From Bin80 sp026709335 (GTDB lineage: Bacteria; Bacteroidota; Rhodothermia; Rhodothermales; Bin80): DNA of 64,000 nt. Made by a program: the position numbers and the translations under genes. How positions within the stretch are numbered: position 1 is the stretch's first letter; the number at the start of each line of letters is the position of its first letter. The stretch covers positions 1,364,001-1,428,000 of the forward strand of contig OZ241385.1 of NCBI GenBank assembly GCA_965200825.1, read 5' to 3'. Below, piece by piece: positions 53,299 to 63,000 of the stretch. The notes beneath the pieces were generated by a model, which ran no database searches, was not told where the DNA came from, and was given only the letters and a program-made list of their open reading frames with translations.

Positions 53299-56200
53299 TC
53301 ACCGGTTCAGGTCCATAGAATCGGGAATTCCCCGGCTGAAGAGGATCTGAATATTCTCGGTGCCCTCGTCGCTAATTGCGATCGTGTCCAGAGCCGACAT
53401 TTCCAGATCTCCATCGAGAATTCCCCGGATCCGACCTGTCGTCGCATCCCGCAAGATGGTCATGGGCTGATTGGTATTGCGGTCAAGGTTGACCAAGCCG
53501 CCTGGGCCTTGCAAAGTGATCGTCGACAGGTCTTCCGTCCATGTGACAGGCACCGCGAACGTAAATCCGGCGCGCTCGTCGTCGGTATCGGTAAACTCTG
53601 ACATGGCGAAGGATAAGGAGAACAGCACCGTACCTGCCTTGTCTATGCCAGTGAGTGACCAGGGGCCGGTAGCCTCCGGTAGCGTAGGCGAGGTGTCAAT
53701 AAAGAAAGAAGACCTTAAATAGGGTTCCCCTTCCTCGCTCAGACCACCCCAGAGCATCAGCGTACGCTCAGAGGAAGTCCAGGCGGATGATGCCGCGGCG
53801 ATCAGGTTCGAGTTGGGTTCAGTCTCGGTCTCGAGTCGGTAGCGAACCGCGTTGGTGAAATGATAATCGCTCGTCCAATCGGGGCCGCAGTAGGACATGA
53901 AATCAGCTAGTCTCGGCGATACCAGCTCAGCAGTATCAAAGTTGTAGCCCCACGCACCGATATTCCCTTCCTCATAAGGATAGTATCGATCCAAGGAGGC
54001 AGGTCTGCCGCACGGCGCGTGGAGGAGGGAACGGTTGTGGCCGAACTCATGTGCGATGATCTCGGAGTCAAGGAGCGAGAAGCTTGACCAGCTGCCGATG
54101 CCATAAGCGACGCCGCCGAGCCCCCTAGGCGTGGTGGGAGGCGCCATGACCGCCAAATAGTGACCATGCCTGCCTTCGGCGACTCGGATCATCTCCACCT
54201 CGCTGAGGAGATCTCTCCCGTTATTGGTGGATGTCAAGACCGGTTCGTGTGCGGTTGCGTTGATTTCGGAGATGGGCAGCAGCACATGTGTGCGCTCAAA
54301 TAATCTGTGACCTTGGGGGTCGGCGACCATGGCAGCGACAGTGTCAATGATCGAGGAATCTGGATTCTTCTGCCAGAGGAAGGGGACCAGTGTCACCTCG
54401 AAGACCGGCATCGCACGTACGTCCACCGCCATACGGCCACTAGCAGGGATGCGCGGCACCACGCCCAATGCCGGATCGAGCGTCCTCTCAGGATCCGGCT
54501 CAATTACAACTCCTAAACCCGGCTGGATCACATATCCAGGGATTTCTGCGTTCGCAGACTTCGACAGAGAACTCTCGTCCACCTGTGCAGGGATAGGATG
54601 GGAGGATCCGGGGATCTCCACTCGATGAATGACGGCCTCGCCCCAGTAGAAAGTCGCTCGGACAGGGGGCATGTTGGCCGTACCAGATTTCACTGTCAGA
54701 AACACCCGCAGCAGCGCAGGTTTTCCCGCAACCAGCGGCACTGGAAATTCGCGGGATTGGACAGCCTGGACAAGATAGGCCATTGTATTTTCGCCTTGTT
54801 CGCAATGCGCCACTCGCTGCCGCGTCACATTCCTGAGCCAGTCAAGAAACTCCGGGATCATCGGTGCGCACAAGCCTGTCTCACTCGTGTGCAGATTCTC
54901 CAGCAACTCCAGTGCTGTCAGGCCGAGAGGAAGGGGGCCGACCAGGCTGGTATTGCCGTTAAGACTCATGCTTTCCAATTCCGTGAGATTGAGCAGCCCT
55001 TCTGGAAAAGGTCCGCTAAATTCGTTGGAGGAGAGATCGAGAATCTCGAGATTCGGAAATGCGATCGTGTCGTTCACGACCACTTTCGGTTCGCGTAGTC
55101 CGTCAATCTTCGCCTGCAAGTCGTTGAATCGATCCAGTTCCCGCGAATCGGATGTAAATCGATGTTCATCAGAGTCCAGTTCCCAGGGGAGCTTCTCATC
55201 GTTCCCATTTCCCCAGAGAGGAATGCTATCACGTGGAGCAAAGAAAGTCTGCCTCATATCAGCTATGCGGCCGAGATCGGAAGGAATGTCTGTCAGCCGA
55301 TTTCTGTCAAGTTCCAGAATCTGAAGAAAGTCCAGCTCCCCGAGCTCCGATGGGAAGAGCGTTAACTCGTTCTGAGAAAGATCCAGGACTCTCAAACTTC
55401 GGAAGCCACCAGGTGAATGCGGAAAGGAATTGAGGCGGTTCCCAAAAAGATAGAGATACTGCAAGTTTTCCAGTTGACCTAACTCCGGAGGAATGGAAGT
55501 GAGTCGATTCTCAAAAAGATCGAGCCACCACAAGTTTTTCAGTTGACCTAGCTCTGAGGGAATGGAGGTGAGGCGGTTCTCATTAAGATAGAGCTCCCCC
55601 AAGAATTCCAGTTGACCTAGCTCTGAGGGAATGGAGGTCAACTGGTTCCCAAAAAGAACGAGAGATCGCAAATTTTCCAGTTGACCTAACTCTGGGGGAA
55701 CAGATGTCAACTGATTGCTATTAAGATAGAGATCCACCAAGTTTTCCAATTGACCTAACTCTGGGGGAATGGAGGTCAACTGGTTCCCAGAAAGAACGAG
55801 CCACCACAAGTTTTTCAGTTGACCTAACTCTGGGGGAACAGATGTCAACTGATTGCTATTAAGATTGAGATCCACCAAGTTTTCCAATTGACCTAACTCT
55901 GGGGGAATTAGGCCACGGAGAAGGTTATCGTACAGGATCAAGGTATCCAGTTCGGTCAGCTCACCCAATTCCGGCGGGATCTCCCCATCCAGTCCGTTCT
56001 CTCGCAAATCCAGGCTTACGACGCGACCATCTATGTTGGTTTTTACTCCGTGCCACCGTTCAAGCGGAGCGTCGGTCAGCCAGTTGTCGGACACTGTCCA
56101 GTCGAATCCTTTCGTAGCCTGGTACACAATCTGTAAGATCTCACGATCCTCCAGCTGGCACTCCTCCATGGTGCCCTCATGAGACGGTATTCCGGCGAGC

Positions 56201-56520
56201 CACATCTGGAAGGATGCCGTAATCGGAATGCACAGGTCCGTATTCGCATAATGCAGCTCCTGAAGAGGGAGCGAGTGGAGCGAAGGTGGCAAATATCCGG
56301 TCAAAGCATTGTCACCGATCCGCAGTATCGTAAGCTCAGCCAACTCGCCGAGCCTGTCAGTAAGGTGGCCAGAGAGACCATTCCCCGCAAGATTCACAGT
56401 GGATACGCGGCCAGATGCATCCACCTCTATACCGTACCAATCTCCGAGAGGAGCACCTGTAAGCCATCCGGTCGCGTTGGTCCAACCGTCTCCTCCTGCG
56501 GTTTCATACAAGGTTCGCAA
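53299..56520 (-). CDS. Leucine-rich-repeat metalloprotease-like protein, C-terminal part of a split gene
   Basis: 1,073 codons from a TTG; the frame stays open upstream to the TGA at 56572, so no true start is visible. It holds a DGWTN-type LRR cap, then about nine 23-residue repeats (LPPELGQLENLVDLNLNSNQ, LTSIPPELGQLENLVDL and variants, about residues 205-420), an LRR/cap tail, then a beta-rich region. A zinc site, IIAHEFGHNRSLLHAPC (H824, E825, H828, third His 834), fits a metzincin-like pattern without the usual Gly. No sorting domain or signal peptide of its own is seen, as expected of the C-terminal half of a larger secreted protein whose N-terminal half is the next ORF. Confidence 0.75.
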   Translation of the reverse strand: MRTLYETAGGDGWTNATGWLTGAPLGDWYGIEVDASGRVSTVNLAGNGLSGHLTDRLGELAELTILRIGDNALTGYLPPSLHSLPLQELHYANTDLCIPITASFQMWLAGIPSHEGTMEECQLEDREILQIVYQATKGFDWTVSDNWLTDAPLERWHGVKTNIDGRVVSLDLRENGLDGEIPPELGELTELDTLILYDNLLRGLIPPELGQLENLVDLNLNSNQLTSVPPELGQLKNLWWLVLSGNQLTSIPPELGQLENLVDLYLNSNQLTSVPPELGQLENLRSLVLFGNQLTSIPSELGQLEFLGELYLNENRLTSIPSELGQLKNLWWLDLFENRLTSIPPELGQLENLQYLYLFGNRLNSFPHSPGGFRSLRVLDLSQNELTLFPSELGELDFLQILELDRNRLTDIPSDLGRIADMRQTFFAPRDSIPLWGNGNDEKLPWELDSDEHRFTSDSRELDRFNDLQAKIDGLREPKVVVNDTIAFPNLEILDLSSNEFSGPFPEGLLNLTELESMSLNGNTSLVGPLPLGLTALELLENLHTSETGLCAPMIPEFLDWLRNVTRQRVAHCEQGENTMAYLVQAVQSREFPVPLVAGKPALLRVFLTVKSGTANMPPVRATFYWGEAVIHRVEIPGSSHPIPAQVDESSLSKSANAEIPGYVIQPGLGVVIEPDPERTLDPALGVVPRIPASGRMAVDVRAMPVFEVTLVPFLWQKNPDSSIIDTVAAMVADPQGHRLFERTHVLLPISEINATAHEPVLTSTNNGRDLLSEVEMIRVAEGRHGHYLAVMAPPTTPRGLGGVAYGIGSWSSFSLLDSEIIAHEFGHNRSLLHAPCGRPASLDRYYPYEEGNIGAWGYNFDTAELVSPRLADFMSYCGPDWTSDYHFTNAVRYRLETETEPNSNLIAAASSAWTSSERTLMLWGGLSEEGEPYLRSSFFIDTSPTLPEATGPWSLTGIDKAGTVLFSLSFAMSEFTDTDDERAGFTFAVPVTWTEDLSTITLQGPGGLVNLDRNTNQPMTILRDATTGRIRGILDGDLEMSALDTIAISDEGTENIQILFSRGIPDSMDLNR
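55435..55930 (-). repeat. 69-bp tandem repeats encoding 23-residue LRRs
   Basis: A second repeat class in the downstream LRR ORF has a period of 69 bp (23 codons), with units such as GTTTTCCAGTTGACCTAACT recurring. It is a different LRR class from the 24-residue repeats in the upstream ORF. Confidence 0.75.
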
Positions 56521-56571
56521 TACCTCTCGGTCGGGGCAGATCGGGCCATCTTGGTATTGCAGAGCTTCGTA

Positions 56572-56574
56572 TCA
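56572..56574 (-). other. In-frame TGA splitting the LRR metalloprotease gene
   Basis: 58476 minus 56520 is 1956, divisible by 3, so both ORFs share a frame and only this stop separates them. The context is ATG GCG TGA TAC. TGG to TGA is a single change and Trp fits the paralogous segment. Readthrough lacks the CTA-type context. A base-call error is possible. Confidence 0.75.
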
Positions 56575-58476
56575 CGCCATCAGAAACTCCGGAAGACAGA
56601 GATCGATGTTATTGTTGAATCTGAAAGATCTCAATTCCGAGAGCTGTTGAAAACTCGGCGGGATCGTGCCCGACAGATTGTTATCAGAGAGATGCAGCTG
56701 TGTCAGATTGGCAAGGTTCCCGAGTTCAGGAGGAATCGAGCCGGTCAGATCGTTACCCCAAAGAGAAATATATCGCAGATTGGAAAGATTCCCGAGTTCA
56801 GGGGGAATCGGACCTGAAAGTCTGTTGTTACTTAGCCACAGAATTTCAAGATTGGCAAGGTTACCAAGTTCAGGGGGGAACGGACCGATCAGATCGTTGT
56901 TCTCGAGAGAGAGAGACGATAGATTGGCAAGGCTCCCGAGTTCAGGTGGAATCGAGCCCGACAGATCGTTGCCCCAGAGTCTCAGCCACGATAGATTGAC
57001 AAGATTCCCGAGTTCAGGTGGGATCGAGCCCGACAGATCGTTGTCCCCGAGATTCAGGCTCCTTAGATTGGTAAGGCTCCCGAGTTCGGGTGGGATCGAA
57101 CCGGTCAGATTGTTATTATAAAGAAGCAGAGACGATAGATTATCAAGGCTGCCAAGTTCAGGCGGGATCGGACTGGTGAGATCGTTGTCCCCGAGATTCA
57201 GGCTCCTTAGATTGGTAAGGCTCCCGAGTTCGGGGGGAATCGGACCGGTCAGATTGTTATTATGAAGAAGCAGAGACGATAGATTATCAAGGCTGCCAAG
57301 TTCAGGCGGGATCGTGCCCGACAGATTGTTATCAGAGAGATGCAGCTGTGTCAGATTGGCAAGGTTCCCGAGTTCGGGTGGGATCGAACCGGTCAGATTG
57401 CTGCTCCAGAGAGAGAGCTGCCGTAGATTGGTAAGGTTCCCGAGTTCAAGAGGAATCGGGCCCGACAGTTTGTTATGATCCAGTTCCAGCCGTGTCAAAT
57501 TAGCAAGGCTCCCGAGTTCCGGTGGGATCAAACCGGTCAGATTGTTGTCCCCGAGAGACAGCCGTGATAGATTGACAAGGTTCCCGAGTTCGGGTGGGAT
57601 CGAACCCGATAGGTGAGGTATATACCTCCGTACTTCATTGTCCCATCTGCCACGAAGACGCAAGCCGACGACCCGCCCGGCATTATCCGTCTCCACTCCA
57701 TACCATTCCCCCAGCGGGGCATCGGTTAGCCAGTTGGTATTGTCAACCCAGTTGGGGCCATCCGTGGCATGATAGAGCGCCACCAGTACATCACGATCAG
57801 TGATTCCGTCAGAGGCAACCTGCACGGTGGCTTCGCCCGAAATCGTTGCTGTCTCCGGGATGGCGTCCAATGTAGCCGTGATCGCTGTCATACCTAAACC
57901 GACAGCGGTTACCTTACCTGTCGAGTCCACCACGGCCACAGAAGAGTCGGCACTTGACCAATTAAAAGACACACCTGTTACAGGAGAACCATCCTGATCC
58001 TGAATAATTGCGCTGAGTTGGACGCTCTGGCCGAGAGAATCAATTGTCACCGCCTCGGGATGAACGCTGATACCACTTCCTTCATAGTCATCTCCGCGTG
58101 CAATGAAAATCAGCGTCTCCTCGTCATCCGCAAGGTCTTCATCGTCTGCCGCCGTCAGCGTCACCGTCTGTATGATATTCCAATTTGAAGGAGTGAACGT
58201 CAGTTCCGTTTTGCTCAGACGGATTTCCGTCCCATCAGACTTTAAAATATTCACAGTCACGTTTGCCGTTGGCGCCGACGACAACACGACCATAACCTCC
58301 CCGGAGTTTCCCTCCACAATCGTCAACGTTGGCGGAGCGATCGACAATCTCTGTGCGAAAAGAATCGGAGGGGATAGGCAGAACGCTACGAACACGAGTA
58401 TCCATGCAAGGCCTCTCGTACCACCTTTGCCACTTTGTATCATCCGGCACTTGGAGCTAACCATCATTTGATGCAC
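56572..58476 (-). CDS. Secreted leucine-rich-repeat protein, N-terminal part of a split gene
   Basis: 634 codons. A signal sequence (LAWILVFVAFCLSPPILFAQ) is followed by a Calx-beta-like domain (40-115), an Ig-like BIG2 domain (VSFNWSSADSSVAVVDSTGK, 120-200), a DGPNWVDNTNW cap, then 14 plant-type 24-residue repeats (SGSIPPELGNLVNLSRLSLG and variants). The last segment (NIDLCLPEFLMA) ends in TGA at 56572-56574. In the next LRR ORF the matching segment reads LCIPITASFQMWLAGIPSHE, with Trp about where TGA lies. The next 17 codons in frame (YEALQYQDGPICPDREV) resume the cap pattern and run straight into the downstream ORF. Codons 635 onward thus appear to be one gene. Role: probably surface adhesion or degradation. 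Confidence 0.78.
   Translation of the reverse strand: MHQMMVSSKCRMIQSGKGGTRGLAWILVFVAFCLSPPILFAQRLSIAPPTLTIVEGNSGEVMVVLSSAPTANVTVNILKSDGTEIRLSKTELTFTPSNWNIIQTVTLTAADDEDLADDEETLIFIARGDDYEGSGISVHPEAVTIDSLGQSVQLSAIIQDQDGSPVTGVSFNWSSADSSVAVVDSTGKVTAVGLGMTAITATLDAIPETATISGEATVQVASDGITDRDVLVALYHATDGPNWVDNTNWLTDAPLGEWYGVETDNAGRVVGLRLRGRWDNEVRRYIPHLSGSIPPELGNLVNLSRLSLGDNNLTGLIPPELGSLANLTRLELDHNKLSGPIPLELGNLTNLRQLSLWSSNLTGSIPPELGNLANLTQLHLSDNNLSGTIPPELGSLDNLSSLLLHNNNLTGPIPPELGSLTNLRSLNLGDNDLTSPIPPELGSLDNLSSLLLYNNNLTGSIPPELGSLTNLRSLNLGDNDLSGSIPPELGNLVNLSWLRLWGNDLSGSIPPELGSLANLSSLSLENNDLIGPFPPELGNLANLEILWLSNNRLSGPIPPELGNLSNLRYISLWGNDLTGSIPPELGNLANLTQLHLSDNNLSGTIPPSFQQLSELRSFRFNNNIDLCLPEFLMA
56665..57600 (-). 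repeat. 72-bp tandem repeats encoding the LRRs
   Basis: DNA-level repeats of 72 bp with near-identical blocks. The 144-bp unit at about 57040-57183 recurs at about 57184-57327 with only a few differences, and the block at about 56665-56735 is almost the same as at about 57309-57379. This points to recent intragenic duplication, apart from older divergence of the other units. Confidence 0.8.
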
Positions 58477-58581
58477 TCTGCTTGCATTGGATTGTGAGTG
58501 ATACAGTCTCTTTTTATGTCTCAGTTCTCTTCAAGTTTCATCACTCCAAATTCCGCCAATCCTTTCAATTATCGCTCACGA

Positions 58582-60039
58582 TCACCGATGAGGCAGATCA
58601 CCTGCTCCCTTGGTTGGCAAAGCGATAAATCCGGATAAATATGCATCTGCATGCCGGGCGGCCTCGCGGCCTTCGCTGATAGCCCAGACTACCAATGACT
58701 GGCCACGTCGTGCATCTCCTGCGGCAAAAATACCAGGCACATTCGTCTGGTAATCACTGCCAGTTTTGAAATTACTCCTGTGATCCAGTTTTAGCCCCAA
58801 TGAATCCACAATTCCATCAGATTCCGGGCCAGTATACCCAATTGCAAGCAGCACAAGATCTGCGGGCCAGGATTTTTGGGTGTCCGAATGTTCGATGATT
58901 TTTTGCCCCACAAAATCTGTACGAATGGTTTTTAGGCTTTCGACATATCCATTTTTCCCCTCAAATGCTTTGGTCATAATACTCCAGTGACGATCTGCTC
59001 CTTCCTGGTGAGAGGAACCAGTTCGAAGAATCATTGGATAATAGGGCCATGGCTGGTGCTCGGGTCGTTCATCAGGAGGCGTCGGCAATAATTCAAACTG
59101 CGTCACTGAACTCGCCCCCTGCCGATTCGCCGTCCCGACACAGTCACTCCCTGTATCACCTCCTCCAATGACAATGACATCTTTTCCCGCGGCATTAATG
59201 TGTTCAACGTTTTCGCGGCACAGATCATCCCCCTGATTGAGTTTGTTTTGTTGACGTAAATAATCGAATGCATAATGAATTCCCGATAACTTACGACCCT
59301 TAACAGGTAAATTCCTTGGTTTTGTCGCTCCCGTACAAATCACCACCGCATCAAATTTTCTTAGTCGTGAGCACGCATACGAACCGCCCACTTCTGCACG
59401 TGTGATAAACTGGATTCCACTTTTCTTCATCACATCCAAGCGACGGTCAAGTACCCACTTCTCGAGCTTGAAATCCGGAATTCCATACCGTAACAGCCCT
59501 CCTATACGGTCATCCCGCTCCAGTACAGTTACACGATGACCCGCCCGATTCAATTGATCGGCCGCTGCCAACCCGGCTGGGCCGGAGCCAATGACAGCCA
59601 CTTTTTTTCCGGTTCTCCGCACCGGTTGCTCCGCATGTACCCATCCTTCACGAAATGCATATTCAATAATTTCCTGTTCTATCTGCTCAATTGTAACCGG
59701 ATCATCAATGATCCCCAATACACAAGCGGTCTCACAGGGAGCAGGACAAATCCGTCCTGTAAATTCCGGGAAATTATTTGTAGCGCTGAGCCGCTCGTAT
59801 GCAGCTTTCCAATCTCCCCTGTAGACAAGATCATTCCAATCCGGAATTACATTCCCGAGCGGGCAACCTGACTGACAGAAAGGAATCCCGCAATCCATAC
59901 AGCGGGCGGCCTGCTGACGCAGACTATGTTCACTAAATGGGGCGTATACTTCACGCCAGTCCTTTACCCGCTCCGTCACCGGGCGATGGGCAGGCATTTC
60001 ACGCTTGAATTCGATAAACCCTGTTGTCTTTCCCATCAC
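58582..60039 (-). CDS. gltD: Glutamate synthase small subunit
   Basis: 485 residues. The [4Fe-4S] region is RCMDCGIPFCQSGCPLGNVI and ICPAPCETACVLGI. The FAD site is VAVIGSGPAGLAAADQLNRA and the NADPH site VIVIGGGDTGSDCVGTANRQ; IFAAGDARRGQSLVVWAISE closes the flavin domain. It supplies electrons from NADPH to the large subunit. It begins 2 bp downstream of the gltB stop codon. The start at 60039 gives MMGKTTGFIEFKREMPAHRP; the second Met may be used. Confidence 0.97.
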   Translation of the reverse strand: MMGKTTGFIEFKREMPAHRPVTERVKDWREVYAPFSEHSLRQQAARCMDCGIPFCQSGCPLGNVIPDWNDLVYRGDWKAAYERLSATNNFPEFTGRICPAPCETACVLGIIDDPVTIEQIEQEIIEYAFREGWVHAEQPVRRTGKKVAVIGSGPAGLAAADQLNRAGHRVTVLERDDRIGGLLRYGIPDFKLEKWVLDRRLDVMKKSGIQFITRAEVGGSYACSRLRKFDAVVICTGATKPRNLPVKGRKLSGIHYAFDYLRQQNKLNQGDDLCRENVEHINAAGKDVIVIGGGDTGSDCVGTANRQGASSVTQFELLPTPPDERPEHQPWPYYPMILRTGSSHQEGADRHWSIMTKAFEGKNGYVESLKTIRTDFVGQKIIEHSDTQKSWPADLVLLAIGYTGPESDGIVDSLGLKLDHRSNFKTGSDYQTNVPGIFAAGDARRGQSLVVWAISEGREAARHADAYLSGFIALPTKGAGDLPHR

Positions 60040-60041
60040 GA

Positions 60042-63000
60042 TTACGCTGCAATTGCCACAGGGGTATCTTCTTCAGCGAGACGTTTCAAAGCTTTTCTGT
60101 ACTCAGTTGGCATCACAAGTACAAAATCGGACAGAGCAGCTTCCCAATTCTCGAGGGTCCACAGCGCAGCTTTGCTACCTGTATATTGAAAATGGTTCTC
60201 AATCATTGCCCGCAATTCAAGAATATTTTCTTCTTGATCCACCGGCAGCAGTTCTACGGATTCCATATTGCAACGTCCATATCTGAACTCCCTTGTTGCG
60301 TCAATCACATAGGCAATTCCGCCACTCATCCCGGCAGCGAAATTCCGCCCTGTTTCTCCAAGAACAACCACACGTCCCCCGGTCATATACTCACAGCCAT
60401 GATCACCGACTGCTTCAACCACTGCCTGGACTCCGCTATTTCTTACACAAAATCGCTCTCCTGCCCCACCATGTATATATGCTTCCCCACTGGTCGCACC
60501 ATAGAAAGCAACATTACCCACAGTAATATTCTCATGTGGGATATAGGTCGCCTCGAGGGGAGGGGAAATGATCAATTTCGCACCTGAAAGGCCTTTCCCA
60601 AAATAATCATTGGCATCTCCCTGAATATTAAATGTGACGCCTTTGCAAGCAAACGCAGCAAAACTCTGGCCCGCAGAGCCTTTACAGTTGAATGTGACCG
60701 TATCATCTTCCAAAGGAGCTTCCCTGAAACGTTGTGTAATCGCATGGCTCAATATCGTGCCTACCGTGCGATTGGTATTTCTGATTTGTATGTCGGCGGT
60801 GACTTGTTTGCGGGATTTCAGGGCAGATTTAGCCAACTTTATCAAAGTATGGTCAAGTGCCACATCTAGGCCATGATCCTGTTCAGTCCTGCTGAATTGT
60901 TTCAGATTATCGGGCACCTTCGGGTGTACCAAAATTTTTGATAAATCGAGATGGCGGGCCTTCCAATGAGTTAGATTACGGCGCGGCTTGAGCATATCCA
61001 CACGGCCACACATTTCTTTCAACGTGCGAAATCCCAGCTTTGCCATGATTCCCCGAAGCTCTTCTGCTACAAAATGCAGGTAATTCACGACATTCTCTGG
61101 CTGTCCTGCAAATTTTTTGCGAAGCTCTGGGTCCTGGGTTGCAATTCCCACAGGGCAAGTGTTAAGATGACATTTACGCATCATAATACATCCCAAGGCA
61201 ACCAGCGGAGCAGTTGCAAATCCAAATTCGTCCGCACCCAATAAGGCTGAGATGGCCACATCTCTGCCAGTCTTCATTTGTCCATCACACTCCACGACAA
61301 TTCGTGAGCGCAAACCATGATGAACCAGTGTCTGATGAGTCTCTGAAAGTCCAAGCTCCCAAGGCAATCCGGCATGCATAATGGAAGTTTTTGGAGAAGC
61401 ACCCGTGCCACCGTCTGTCCCGCTGATCAGTATCACATCGGCCTTCCCCTTGGCTACCCCCGCAGCAACAGTTCCTACACCAACCTCTGATACAAGTTTT
61501 ACGCTGATTCTGGCGTTGAAATTTGCATTCTTCAGATCGTGAATCAGCTGTGCGAGATCTTCAATTGAATAAATGTCGTGATGTGGAGGTGGTGAAATCA
61601 ATCCCACATACGGAGTTGAATGGCGCAGTCTTGCAATCCAGGGGTAAACTTTCGTTCCGGGTAACTGCCCACCCTCTCCCGGCTTGGCTCCCTGAGCAAT
61701 CTTGATCTGAATCTCATCGGCACTTTCAAGGTACTCAATAGTCACCCCAAATCTGCCGGAAGCAACCTGCTTAATCCGACTTCTTCGAGGATTATCACGC
61801 CCATATCGTTCGGGCCCCTCCCCCCCCTCACCGGTATTGCTCTTGCCACCGATCATATTCATGGCAGTCGCCAGCGACTCATGCGTTTCACTACTGATTG
61901 AACCATTCGACATTGCTCCCGTCTTAAACAGTTTCACGATTTCAGTCCATGGCATTACTTCATCCAAATCAACCGACTCTGCTTTCGAATAATCGAATGT
62001 CAATAGCCCCCTGAGCGTATTTGCTGCACCTTTATTGATTTCATCGGAAAAGGTTTTGTAGGATGAATATGACTTTATTCGGGCAGCCTCCTGCAAATTT
62101 GCAACTGCTGTCGGACTGAATGCGTGACGTTCACCTCCCCTGCGCCATTGATAGTGCCCCCCTACATCCAGTGGATAGATCCCTGAAATCTGCTTCTGTG
62201 GATAACCTCGCTCATGCCGCATCATGACCTCTTTTGCGATAATTTCAAGGTCGATCCCACCAATTCGGGATGCGGTGCCACAGAAATACTTCTCAACGAC
62301 TTCCGAACCAATTCCAAGAGCTTCAAAAATCTGTGCGCCTCGATAACTCTGCAGTGTTGAAATACCCATCTTGGACATCACCTTCAGTAAGCCATATCCT
62401 ATAGACTTAATATATCTGATCTCTGCCTCTGGCCCGGACAGTTCTGTGATCATCCCCTTTCGAACCATCTGGCGTACGCTAGACAATGCAATGTATGGGC
62501 AAATCGCTTCTGCTCCATAGCCAATTAGCATCGCGAAGTGGTGGATCTCTCTGGGTTCTCCACTGTCTACAATCAGGCCGCAGCGAAGTCGTAGCCCTTT
62601 ATGAATCAGGTAATGGTGCACCGCTCCCGTTGCCAGTAATGCAGGCACGGGTAACTGATTTTCTCCCGCTTCCCGATCAGATAATACTATGAGGCTACTG
62701 CCTTGGCTTATTGCCTTGGCCGCCTCTTCCTGTAGATGTTCCAGAGCCATAGCTAACTCACCAGGCTGAAAACACATATTCAAGGTTGATACACCCGGAA
62801 TCCCGGCCTGAATTGAAGCAAGATCTGCATCCGTCAGTATAGGTTGCTCCAGTCGCAACTTTGCACAATGTCGAGCACGTTCAGTGAATAAATTCCCGCT
62901 ACTTCCCAAATTCATGGCCAGAGATGTGACCATAAACTCTCGAATGGCATCTAGCGGGGGATTCGTAACCTGTGCAAAGAGCTGTTTGAAATAATCGTAG

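Noticed and set aside
56179..57121. Long plus-strand ORFs opposite the LRR genes
   Set aside because: Antisense shadows of repetitive coding sequence; low-complexity translations with repeated SSGG motifs.
56665..57600. CRISPR-like array
   Set aside because: The periodic 72-bp units are coding LRR repeats with no unique spacers or cas genes.
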